From Methylobacterium sp. WL1 (lineage in GTDB: Bacteria > Pseudomonadota > Alphaproteobacteria > Rhizobiales > Beijerinckiaceae), in contig NZ_CP042823.1 of assembly GCF_008000895.1 (NCBI RefSeq), forward strand, positions 5,478,501 through 5,542,500: a stretch of 64,000 nt of DNA, read 5' to 3'. Positions 35,577 through 43,565 of the stretch are shown here, piece after piece (the stretch's first letter is position 1; every line of letters begins with the position of its first letter). The notes beneath the pieces were generated by a model that had not been told where the DNA came from, did not search any database, and worked only from the letters and a program-made list of their open reading frames with translations. The position numbers were made by a program, and so were the translations under genes.

Positions 35577-37310
35577 ATGCCCAGCTTCCGGGAGGCCCGC
35601 GATCTGTTGCTGGCCCATCGCACCGACTACGCAGCGGCGGTTTCGGCCTTCGCCTGGCCGGACCCGGTGCCGTTCAACTGGGCGCTCGACTGGTTCGACG
35701 CCGAGCTCGCAGCCCCCGAGAGCCGCGACCGCACCGCGCTCCACATCGTCGAGGCCGCCAGCGGCGCCGAGCAGAGCCTGACCTTCGGGCAGATGGCGCG
35801 CCGGTCCAACCAGGTCGCCAACCACCTGCGCGGGCTCGGGCTGAAGCGCGGCGACCACCTGCTCCTGCTGCTCGGCAACGTCCCGGCCCTGTGGGAGACC
35901 ATGCTGGCCGCGATGAAGCTCGGGGCCGTGGTCATCCCGGCCACCACCCTGCTCACGGCGGACGAACTCGCCGACCGCCTGGCCCGCGGCCGGCCCCGGG
36001 CGATCGTGGCCGGGCCGGAGCAGCTCGGGCGCTTCGCCGGGCTGGAGACCGGCGAGGCGATCCGCATCGTCACCGGCGCGGCGACGGCGGGCTGGAGCGC
36101 CTTCGACGACGCGTCCGGCGCACCCGAGACCTTCACGCCCGACGGGCCGACCGCGGCCGACGACCCGCTGCTGCTCTACTTCACCTCCGGCACCACCGCG
36201 AAGCCGAAGCTGGTCCGCCACAGCCACCGCTCCTATCCGGTCGGAGCGCTCTCGACGATGTACTGGCTCGGGCTCAAGCCCGGGGACGTGCATTGCAACG
36301 TGTCCTCGCCCGGCTGGGCCAAGCACGCGTGGTCGTCGTTCTTCGCACCGTGGAATGCCGGCGCGACCATCCTGGTGATCAACCAGGCCCCGTTCAACGC
36401 CTCCGCCCTGCTCGCGCAGCTGGAGCGCACCGGCGCCACCACGCTCTGCGCGCCGCCCACCGTCTGGCGGATGATCATCCAGGAGGACCTGACCGGCCGG
36501 ACGCTGGCTTTGCGCGAGGTCTGCGCCGCCGGCGAGCCGCTGAACCCCGAGGTGATCGAGCGGGTGAAGGACGCCTGGGGCGTCACGATCCGCGACGGTT
36601 ACGGCCAGACCGAGACCACGGCCCTGATGGCCAACACCCCCGGTCAGCCGGTGGTGCCGGGCGCCCTCGGCCGGCCGCTGCCCGGCTATCGCGTGCGCGT
36701 GCTCGACGCCGACGGCGCGCCGGCCAGCGAGGGCGAGGTCTGCCTCGAACTCGGGACGCACCGCCCCGCCGGCCTGATGCAGGGCTACGACGACGGCACC
36801 GGCGCCCTGTCGGGGGCCGAGGGCGCGCTCTACCGCACCGGCGACGTCGCCTTCGTGGACGACCAGGGCTGCTACACGTTCGTGGGGCGGGCCGACGACG
36901 TGTTTAAGTCGTCGGGGTACCGCATCAGCCCGTTCGAGCTGGAGAGCGTGCTGATCGAGCATCCGGCCGTGGCCGAGGCCGCGGTGGTGCCGATCCCCGA
37001 TCCGATGCGCCACACGATCCCGAAGGCCTACGTCTCGCTGGTGGCGGGCGCCTCGGCCGGCCCGGAGACGGCGCTGGACATCTTCCGCTTCACCAATGCC
37101 CGGCTGGCGACGTTCAAGCGCCTGCGCGGTCTCGAATTCGTCACCGAGCTGCCGAAGACCATCTCGGGCAAGATCCGCCGGGTTCAGCTGCGCCGGCTGG
37201 AGCATGACGGCGTCACCGAGGACCCGCACCGGGGCCGGGCCTATACGCAGGCGGATTTTCCCGAGCTGAAGGGCGAGACGGAGCGCAAGCTCGACCAGAC
37301 GGCGGGGTGA
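35577..37310 (+). CDS. AMP-forming acyl-CoA synthetase
   Basis: 577 residues, ATG at 35577. ANL superfamily: P-loop YFTSGTTAKPKLVRHSH, adenine motif GYGQTETTALMA, YRTGDVAFVDDQG, hinge region GRADDVFKSSGYRISPFE and the C-terminal catalytic lysine in LPKTISGKIRRVQLR. The N-terminal FNWALDWFDAELA matches medium-chain/acetoacetyl-type synthetases. It activates a carboxylic acid to its CoA ester; the position suggests an organic acid feeding into the same branched-chain route. Last gene of the cluster. Confidence 0.92.
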   Translation: MPSFREARDLLLAHRTDYAAAVSAFAWPDPVPFNWALDWFDAELAAPESRDRTALHIVEAASGAEQSLTFGQMARRSNQVANHLRGLGLKRGDHLLLLLGNVPALWETMLAAMKLGAVVIPATTLLTADELADRLARGRPRAIVAGPEQLGRFAGLETGEAIRIVTGAATAGWSAFDDASGAPETFTPDGPTAADDPLLLYFTSGTTAKPKLVRHSHRSYPVGALSTMYWLGLKPGDVHCNVSSPGWAKHAWSSFFAPWNAGATILVINQAPFNASALLAQLERTGATTLCAPPTVWRMIIQEDLTGRTLALREVCAAGEPLNPEVIERVKDAWGVTIRDGYGQTETTALMANTPGQPVVPGALGRPLPGYRVRVLDADGAPASEGEVCLELGTHRPAGLMQGYDDGTGALSGAEGALYRTGDVAFVDDQGCYTFVGRADDVFKSSGYRISPFELESVLIEHPAVAEAAVVPIPDPMRHTIPKAYVSLVAGASAGPETALDIFRFTNARLATFKRLRGLEFVTELPKTISGKIRRVQLRRLEHDGVTEDPHRGRAYTQADFPELKGETERKLDQTAG

Positions 37311-37518
37311 TTCGGGGGTGCCGGGGCCGTAAGGGGCCCTCAAGGTTTCCGATTTCCGAACCGGAAGCCACGGATTTGCCGATGTTCCCAAGTCCCCCGT
37401 CGACGTTGTCGCGCTAGAACCCGCCGCGGCGGGCGAATCGATAAAATTGCGCAGATCCGCTTCAGCGCCGCGGAGGCTCTGCGGCGCAATCCTGTCCTCA
37501 ACAACGAGGACGGGTTCG

Positions 37519-38151
37519 ATGGGCGCGGGGCTTCTCAAGACGGTTCGGGTGACGCTCGCCGGCGCGCTGGTGCTGCTCGGCCTCGCGGCCACCGCGGAGG
37601 CCCAGACCCTGGCGAGCCTCCCGGTGGAATCCGGCGCGAAGGTGCTCAGCGACGCGCGGCCGATCGCGGCCTGGGTGACGTTCTGCCAGTCCTACGCGGC
37701 GGAATGCGCCGTGGACCGGAGCGAGCCGGCGCGCATCACCCTGACCCCGGCGGTCTGGGCCACCATCGTCTCGGTCAACCGCCGGGTGAACAGGACGGTC
37801 GAGCCGATGACCGACATGGATCATCTCCATGTCGCCGACCGCTGGGACCTGGCCGAGGACGGCATCGGCGACTGCGAAGACTTCCAGCTGCTCAAGCGCC
37901 ACCTGCTGGCCGAGGCCGGGCTGCCCCGCCGGGCGATGCGCATGACCGTGGTGATCGACGAGAAGGGTGAGGGCCACGCCGTCCTGACCCTGATCACCGA
38001 CCGCGGCGACCTGATCCTCGACAACAAGACCAGTGTGATCGAGGCCTGGCACAAGACCGGCTACGTGTTCATCAAGCGCGAGAGCCAGGATGCGACCGCG
38101 TGGGTCTCGCTCGGCGGCGTCACCTCGCCGGTCACCACCGCCAACCGCTGA
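37519..38151 (+). CDS. Periplasmic transglutaminase-like cysteine peptidase (BTLCP), copy 1
   Basis: 210 residues from the ATG at 37519 (GAGGA upstream). The signal peptide ends near TAEAQT. BTLCP domain: WVTFCQSYAAECAVDR, VNRRVNRTVEPMTDMDH, catalytic cysteine in GIGDCEDFQLLKRHLL, histidine in GEGHAVLTL and aspartate in LILDNKTSV. Homologues such as LapG cleave surface adhesins; others have unknown targets. A paralogue lies 1 kb downstream. Confidence 0.88.
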   Translation: MGAGLLKTVRVTLAGALVLLGLAATAEAQTLASLPVESGAKVLSDARPIAAWVTFCQSYAAECAVDRSEPARITLTPAVWATIVSVNRRVNRTVEPMTDMDHLHVADRWDLAEDGIGDCEDFQLLKRHLLAEAGLPRRAMRMTVVIDEKGEGHAVLTLITDRGDLILDNKTSVIEAWHKTGYVFIKRESQDATAWVSLGGVTSPVTTANR

Positions 38152-38540
38152 TCGGGATTTCGATCTCCAGCCGGTCGCGGTTGCCCAGAAGGCTCGGCCC
38201 TGTGGCGAGGTTCAGGGGCGGGGACGCGGGATCGGGAAACGCGTGGCAATGCGACCGTCCCGCCACGGCTGCCCGACGTCCAAGGCCGAAACAGCACTCC
38301 GTCATCCCGCGGCTCCGGAAGCGAGCCTAGGATTTAGAGCCGCCGACGGCGAAAAATCCGGATGTTGCGGCGGGTCTGGGTCCCGGGCTCCGCTTCGCGG
38401 CCCCGGGATGACGGAATTGTATCGAGGGCCTGCATGCACCGGCTACGCGCCGTAAGGCGTGTCCGACAGTGCGCTGCCCGCCCTAGGGACCCGGAACACC
38501 CGAGCCCCGGACCTCGAAACCTAGATTCGAAAGAGCCCGT
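38152..38540. other. 389-base gap with degenerate palindromic repeats
   Basis: No credible gene. A degenerate family A module (AGAAGGCTCGGCCCTGTGGC) is at about 38185, and a family D palindrome at 38301-38415. Confidence 0.5.
38301..38415 (+). repeat. Intergenic inverted repeat, family D
   Basis: Begins CGTCATCCCGCGGCTCCGGA and ends GCGGCCCCGGGATGACGG, so the ends form an inverted repeat with CGTCATCCCG / CGGGATGACG arms. Between them is a variable stretch with AAAAATCCGG. Resembles common dispersed intergenic elements. Confidence 0.6.
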
Positions 38541-38798
38541 TCAGGCGGCGCGGCTCAGCGACGGCTGAGCAAGGGTGGCCACGAAGGACTCGATCCGGCC
38601 GATGAAGCCGGCGAGGTGCGGGGCGATGCCCCGAAGGCTGGCGAGGTCGCGGACCAGGATGTCGCGCGACAAGGCACGGTCGCCCTCGGTGGGCGAGCCG
38701 GCCAGGTAGGCTTCCACGGCGTGCTCGGCGATGCCGATGGCACCGGCCCGACCATCCTCGGCGAGCGCTCTGATCACCTGCTGGATGGCGGGCTGCAT
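38541..38798 (-). CDS. Small conserved hypothetical protein
   Basis: 85 residues from the ATG at 38798, 7 bases after GAAGGA; an earlier ATG at 38819 lacks a site. Helical and acidic/alanine-rich: IQQVIRALAEDGRAGAIGIA, AVEAYLAGSPTEGDRALSRD, then GFIGRIESFVATL. No signal peptide. Family not recognised. It lies between the two BTLCP genes on the opposite strand. Confidence 0.55.
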   Translation of the reverse strand: MQPAIQQVIRALAEDGRAGAIGIAEHAVEAYLAGSPTEGDRALSRDILVRDLASLRGIAPHLAGFIGRIESFVATLAQPSLSRAA

Positions 38799-39118
38799 CG
38801 TGAAATCCTTCTCTGGCATGGGGCGATCCCGCAGGGGGATGGCTGGGTTCTTGCGAGGTGATCGATCCGCCCGCGAATCTCGAAGCGGGCCACCCCTGTC
38901 TCAAGCCGGCAAAGCTCGGTCGAATCAAGGCTTTCCAGAGGGGAGCAGGGCGGCCATTCCGCCAGCGCATGCTCTGGGCTACAGCAACGCGGATGCAACA
39001 CAGCCCTCAATGGGAACCGATCCGAAGGCTCGCGCGTTGATCACATCGTCTTTAACCATTGTGCGTTGCACGCCCGCGTGTCACCCTCCCGTCATCATCG
39101 GGCGATGGGGCGTGATCC
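38799..39118. other. 320-base gap before the second BTLCP gene
   Basis: No coding frame. At 39053-39060 TTAACCAT, a CtrA-type half site, lies 58 bases before the start of the second peptidase gene. Confidence 0.4.
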
Positions 39119-39826
39119 ATGCGGCACGCGGATGGTGGGATTCCGGCTCTCGCGTTCCTGGCGCCCCACTGGCGCGGATGGTCCGCCCCGCTGCGCCGAG
39201 CCCGGCAGGCCGCGAGCCTCGCCCTGGTGGGCACGATCCTGATGCTCGGGGGCGCCAACACCCGCGCCCATGCCCGCTTGAACCTCCCCGATGGCACTCC
39301 GGCTCCCGAAGCCAGCGGCCCGGTCGGTGCGATCGCGGGCTGGACGGAGTTCTGCCGGCGCCTGCCGGAGGAATGTACCCTCGATGTCGCGCAGCCCGCC
39401 GCAATCCCGCTCACCGTGGCGGTGTGGCGGACCCTGCGGAGCGTCAACCGCCGGGTCAACGCGCGCATCCGGCCGATCACCGATCAGGCGCATTGGGGCG
39501 TCGTCGATCGCTGGGACTTCCCGGACGACGGCTTCGGCGACTGCGAGGATTACCAGCTGTTGAAGCGCCGGATGCTGGCCGAGCGCGGCCTCTCGCGGCG
39601 GGCCCTGCTGATGACCGTCGTGATCGACGAGACCAATGCCGGCCACGCGGTGCTGACGGTGCGCACCGACCACGGCGACTTCATCCTCGACAACAAGACC
39701 GACGCGATCCGCCCGTGGCGGCGCACCGGCTACAGCTTCATCAAGCGCGCGGGCCAGGACGGTCAGGCCTGGGTCTCGCTGGAGGGCAAGGAGGGCGCCG
39801 CCCAGGTGGCCACCGCGGAGCCGTGA
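39119..39826 (+). CDS. Transglutaminase-like cysteine peptidase (BTLCP), copy 2
   Basis: 235 residues, ATG at 39119. A basic N-terminus precedes a hydrophobic segment (AASLALVGTILMLGGANTRA), signal peptide or anchor. The domain parallels copy 1: WTEFCRRLPEECTLD, VNRRVNARIRPITDQAH, cysteine in GFGDCEDYQLLKRRML, histidine in NAGHAVLTVRT and aspartate in FILDNKTDA. Duplication followed by divergence is the simplest reading; both copies keep the full catalytic triad. Confidence 0.86.
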   Translation: MRHADGGIPALAFLAPHWRGWSAPLRRARQAASLALVGTILMLGGANTRAHARLNLPDGTPAPEASGPVGAIAGWTEFCRRLPEECTLDVAQPAAIPLTVAVWRTLRSVNRRVNARIRPITDQAHWGVVDRWDFPDDGFGDCEDYQLLKRRMLAERGLSRRALLMTVVIDETNAGHAVLTVRTDHGDFILDNKTDAIRPWRRTGYSFIKRAGQDGQAWVSLEGKEGAAQVATAEP

Positions 39827-39920
39827 ACCGCGCGCTCGCCGAGGCGGAGGGCAGTCCACCCCATCGAGTCGACCCGACCCATCGGGAAAACCGCCGAACA
39901 TGGGGGCCGACCCCGGTGCG

Positions 39921-40330
39921 TCAGGGCGTCAGCCAGGCGTCGTCGCGAGCCTCGCGCAGGGCCTGCCGGATGGCGGCGGCGAGATCGTCGACGAGCGGTC
40001 TGGCTCCCCGGTCGGACCGGCGGAGCATGAGGCCCAGGGACGGCGAGGATGGAAGACCATGCCCGGCGGCCTCGAGCATGCCGACCGAGGAGGGCAGGCC
40101 GATCGGGGTCCGCACAGCGATTCCCAGGCCGGCCGCCGTGGCCGCCCAGAGGCCTCCGAGGCTCGGACTGACGAAGGCGGATACGCCAGCTCAATCCGTG
40201 CCTGTCCAGGTGCTCGCAGGCGAGCGTGCGCAGCAGGCAGGGTGCCTCGAGGGCGATGAGCGGCAGCGGCTCGCCTCCCGCTCCGTTCCACAGGGGCCCG
40301 CCATCGGACCCGTCCGGGCTTTCAAGCGGC
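39921..40330 (-). pseudogene. Remnant of a LysR regulator (effector domain only, frameshifted)
   Basis: Reading leftwards, one frame gives LPLIALEAPCLLRTLACEHL and GLSWRI, and the next frame continues with AFVSPSLGGLWAATAAGLGI, AVRTPIGLPSS and LGLMLRRSDRGARPLVDDL to a stop at 39921-39923. Together they are the second half of a LysR effector-binding domain. Removing one C at about 40179 restores the join (WRIAFVSPSL). The DNA-binding half is missing; another gene begins where it should be. Nonfunctional. Confidence 0.7.
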
Positions 40331-40365
40331 TGGACGCCCACGTGCGGCCCCGGTCGCCCGCGGTC

Positions 40366-40695
40366 TCACGCCCCGACCAGCATCGCCGCCAGATCGAGGG
40401 CGACCCGGCCCGACAGCAGGCCCCAGCCGCAGGCGATCACGGTCGCCAGCATCACGAACGGCATCGGGCGGCCCTCGATCCTCCGGCCGCGCACGGTGTT
40501 GCGCAGGATGATGAAGGGGGCCGAGAAGGCTAGCATCGGCAGGGCCGCCACCGCGGGCAGGCCGCCCCGCTCCAGCAGGCTGAAACTCGCCCGCCGCGCC
40601 GCGAACAACTCGAAGGCGCTGGCGATCAGCCCGGACAGCGCCAGGCCGATGCACAGCGTCCGGATCGACTCCAGGGCGGCGGGCGTGAGGACCAT
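40366..40695 (-). CDS. Small multi-span membrane protein, unknown function
   Basis: 109 residues from the ATG at 40695 with AGGAGC upstream. Three hydrophobic segments: CIGLALSGLIASAFELFA, LPAVAALPMLAFSAPFIILR and FVMLATVIACGWGLLSG. Conserved in related bacteria as far as I can judge from its regular form, but no function known to me. Same strand as cysE and the DUF3126 gene. Confidence 0.7.
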   Translation of the reverse strand: MVLTPAALESIRTLCIGLALSGLIASAFELFAARRASFSLLERGGLPAVAALPMLAFSAPFIILRNTVRGRRIEGRPMPFVMLATVIACGWGLLSGRVALDLAAMLVGA

Positions 40696-40790
40696 TATTC
40701 GCGCTCCTAAAACAGGTTGCGCGGAGTTTAGCCACACGATTTACCCGATGTTAAGCAATCACCCGGGTTAGCGTTAACCTGTGCACAGGC

Positions 40791-40814
40791 GCGGGCCGGT
40801 GGAACCCGGCCCGC
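40791..40814 (-). terminator. Hairpin after the DUF3126 gene
   Basis: GCGGGCCGG / CCGGCCCGC with a short loop, 11 bases past the stop codon of the DUF3126 gene. It lacks a T run, so it may be a weak or Rho-assisted end. Confidence 0.35.
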
Positions 40815-40824
40815 GGGCCGTGCC

Positions 40825-41040
40825 TCAGGCCTCGTCCTCGAGATCGATGTCGAGGATCGCCATGCGGAAGACGAAGGAATCGTCGCCGTCCTCCTTGTCG
40901 TCGGCGATCACGCCGATCGACTCCTCGCCGATGAACACCTCGGCGGTATCGCCCGTCTTCATCGCGGTCAGGCGGATGTTGTTGTTGGCGAACTTGCGGC
41001 GCAGGTAATCCTGCAGCTTCGCGGTCTCGGCTTTGGTCAC
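40825..41040 (-). CDS. DUF3126 family protein
   Basis: 71 residues from a GTG at 41040, preceded by a strong GGGGAGG; the frame runs on upstream without family sequence. Sequence ETAKLQDYLRRKFANNNIRL, KTGDTAEVFIGEESIGVIA and an acidic end FRMAILDIDLEDEA match the short DUF3126 family of alphaproteobacteria, usually found next to cysE, as here. Function unknown; possibly a regulator of cysteine synthesis, by context only. Confidence 0.85.
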   Translation of the reverse strand: MTKAETAKLQDYLRRKFANNNIRLTAMKTGDTAEVFIGEESIGVIADDKEDGDDSFVFRMAILDIDLEDEA

Positions 41041-41144
41041 GCTGTCTTGCCTCCCCTGTCGGCGTTGGCGCCCCGGATCGGCGGAGGGCTTGCCACGCCC
41101 GCGGCGGAGCAGCAAGCGCATCGGCCGAGCGCGGCGGCGGTGGG

Positions 41145-42008
41145 TCAGATGCCGTCGCCCACGTGGATGAACTGATCGAGGGCGACCAGCTGGTCCATGG
41201 CCCGGGCCGGATCGTCGCAGCCGGCGGTGCCGACGACGCGGGCCGGCACACCCACCACCGTGGTGTTGGCCGGGACCGGCCGCAGGACCACGGAGCCGGC
41301 CGCGACCCGGGCGCAGGCGCCGACCTCGATATTGCCCAGGATCTTGGCGCCGGCGCCGATCATCACGCCGCGGCGGATCTTGGGGTGGCGGTCGCCGCGC
41401 TGCTTGCCGGTGCCGCCCAGCGTCACCCCGTGGAGGATCGAGACGTCGTCCTCGACCACCGCGGTCGAGCCGACCACGAGGCCGGTGGCGTGGTCGAGGA
41501 ACACGCCCCGGCCGATGCGGGCGGCCGGGTGGATGTCGCACTGGAACACCTCGGAGACCCGGCTCTGCAGGTAGAGCGCGAGGTCGCGCCGCCCCCGGGT
41601 CCAGACGTGGTGGGCGAGGCGGTAGGCCTGGAGCGCGTGGAAGCCCTTGAAGTACAGGACGGGCTCCAGGGCCCGCAGCGTCGCGGGATCCCGGTCGATC
41701 ACGGCCCCGATATCGGCGCGAAACGCGTCTCCGATGGTGGAGTCGGCCGCGATCGCCTCGTGGAACGCGTGCGCGACCAGTTCGGCGGGCAGCGACGGGT
41801 GCCCGAGCCGGGCCGCGACCCGGTGGCCGACCGCGCCCTCCAAGGTGGCGTGATTCAGGATGGTCGCGACGATGAACGAGGCGAGCTGCGGCTCCGTGCG
41901 CAAGACGTCCTCGGCCTCGGCGCGCAGCCGCGACCAGACCGGATCGCAGACGGCGAGGTCCCCTGCGTCGCGGCCGAAGGCTGGGCTGAGGGCTGGACTG
42001 GCACTCAT
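41145..42008 (-). CDS. cysE: Serine O-acetyltransferase
   Basis: 287 residues, ATG at 42008. An N-terminal helical domain (DPVWSRLRAEAEDVLRTEPQ, LASFIVATILNHATLEGAVG) is followed by the left-handed hexapeptide-repeat barrel with the catalytic histidines in FLDHATGLVVG and ILHGVTLGGTGKQRGDRHPK. It makes O-acetylserine, the precursor of cysteine, and is normally feedback-inhibited by cysteine through the C-terminal tail, which is complete here. DUF3126 follows 104 bases downstream. Confidence 0.95.
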   Translation of the reverse strand: MSASPALSPAFGRDAGDLAVCDPVWSRLRAEAEDVLRTEPQLASFIVATILNHATLEGAVGHRVAARLGHPSLPAELVAHAFHEAIAADSTIGDAFRADIGAVIDRDPATLRALEPVLYFKGFHALQAYRLAHHVWTRGRRDLALYLQSRVSEVFQCDIHPAARIGRGVFLDHATGLVVGSTAVVEDDVSILHGVTLGGTGKQRGDRHPKIRRGVMIGAGAKILGNIEVGACARVAAGSVVLRPVPANTTVVGVPARVVGTAGCDDPARAMDQLVALDQFIHVGDGI

Positions 42009-42345
42009 GAACGGTGGCTCGCGATCGAGGTGTCTGGTGCGCGCTTCGCTGCCGCGGATCCGGCCTCATGGCCGGGTGGAGCCGGGCGCTGCGGCGAAGC
42101 TCCGGCATCCCGGCCGACGCGGTGAACGACCGCGCCGTTGCGGGTCATCCTAGCACGTCGTCCTACAGGGTGAGCTATGCGCGGGGCGCTTGGTCTGGGG
42201 CATCGTGCGTTCCGGCAAGTGGCCGCCCGTGACGGCGCCTACCATAGCGTGGTGCGCCGCAGCGCAGCGATCAAGGGTGGCAGGCGTGCGGGAGAGGCCG
42301 CGCCTTTGTCGCTGTCAGCGGTTCCGTCGCGGGCGCGGGCTTGTT
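42009..42345. other. 337-base gap between the fusion regulator and cysE
   Basis: Holds the cysE promoter and the end of the regulator transcript, both leftward. No coding frame, terminator or repeated element could be recognised. Confidence 0.4.
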
Positions 42346-43227
42346 TCAGCCGGCGACGGCCACTTCGCCGAACCGCGCCTCGATCGTCGAAACGAGGCGG
42401 TCGACCATGGTCTGGAGCGGGATGTCGGAGGTGTCGACCGTGGCCGAGGCCCGGGCGTATAGCGGCTCCCGGCTCGCCAGCACCGCCCGCAGCTCCTGCA
42501 TCGCCGAGGCATGGTCGCCGGTGGTGGCGAGGTGCCCCTGCTCGCGCACGCGGCTCATGTGCTCCTCCGGCCGGGCGCGGAGCCAGACCGTGTAGAACGC
42601 CTGGAGCAGCAGGTCGTAGGTCAGCGGCTCGGCCACGATGCCGCCGCTCGTCGCCAGGATCAACGGGCCGGGATGCTCGGTGAGGCGGCGCAGGGCCGCC
42701 TGCTCCAGGCGGCGGTAGCCCTCCTGGCCGTAGATCGCGAAGATCTCCTGCACCGAGAGCGCGTTCTCCCGCTCGATCTCGGCGTTCAACTCCACGAAAG
42801 TCCAGCCCAGGCGCTCGGCCGCGAGCTTGCCGAGCGTCGACTTGCCGGCGCCGCGCAGTCCGATCACCGCGACGCGCAGGCGCCCGCTCGATTCGGAGCG
42901 GCTGCCGCCGGAGAGCGCCTCCTTGGCGGCGGCGATCTGGGCCGGATTCGCCTGGCCGAGCAGGTCGCGCACCACGGGCCAGTCGGGCAGGCCGTCATTG
43001 CCGGTGATCAAATCGTCGAGGCGCACGCCCATGGCGTTGGCGACCCGCCGCAGCAGGATGATCGAGACGTTGCCCTGTCCGCCCTCGAGCTGCGCGATGT
43101 AGCGCTCGGAGAGGCCCGAGGTCTGGGACAGCACCTTGCGCGACAAGCCACGCACGGTGCGCGCGTGCCTGACGCGGCGCCCGAGATCCGTGAGAAAGAG
43201 CGATTCCTGTTCCAACACGCCGCTCAT
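42346..43227 (-). CDS. Cro/C1-type regulator fused to a shikimate-kinase-like domain (BzdR/BoxR type)
   Basis: 293 residues, ATG at 43227. Residues about 12-75 form an HTH_3 domain (RRVRHARTVRGLSRKVLSQT, SGLSERYIAQLEGGQGNVSI). From about 115 to the end lies a shikimate-kinase fold with Walker A GLRGAGKSTLGKLAAERLGW, ELNAEIE and SGGIVAEPLTYDLL. The architecture is that of BzdR/BoxR, which sense benzoyl-CoA and repress aromatic catabolism genes. No box or bzd genes are nearby, so the ligand and targets are open. Confidence 0.88.
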   Translation of the reverse strand: MSGVLEQESLFLTDLGRRVRHARTVRGLSRKVLSQTSGLSERYIAQLEGGQGNVSIILLRRVANAMGVRLDDLITGNDGLPDWPVVRDLLGQANPAQIAAAKEALSGGSRSESSGRLRVAVIGLRGAGKSTLGKLAAERLGWTFVELNAEIERENALSVQEIFAIYGQEGYRRLEQAALRRLTEHPGPLILATSGGIVAEPLTYDLLLQAFYTVWLRARPEEHMSRVREQGHLATTGDHASAMQELRAVLASREPLYARASATVDTSDIPLQTMVDRLVSTIEARFGEVAVAG

Positions 43228-43565
43228 GGCGTCGTCCGCTTTCCTGCCAGCCCGAAAGCAGAGTGCTTGCCCTGCATGTCTGCCACTTCAAGATGCATTG
43301 TGATTCGCAACCTAGGATCGAGCGGGTGCTTGCTCGACCGTTCGTGCGAAGCCTGGCGTACCCTACCCTGAAGTCTGTATTGCGCCGCCTGTATCCGGCC
43401 GCTTCGACCGGTCCACGGGCCATGGCCGCACCGGCCCAACCCTGTTGCTGGCGTATCGTCTATGTGTTGCGGATCGGCCCAGTGGTCAAGCCTTGAGCAG
43501 GATCCTCGTGTGGGCAGATTTTGGACAAGCAGTGGTTGTCCGGCCCCGATCGGACCGGCTCCGCC
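43228..43565. other. 338-base gap upstream of the fusion regulator
   Basis: Contains the promoter of the regulator. TGCA-type motifs (ATGCATTG, CTGCATGT) occur close upstream of its start, reminiscent of BzdR operator halves, but the evidence is weak. An alternative frame of the lytic transglycosylase tail extends into it to 43460. Confidence 0.35.
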
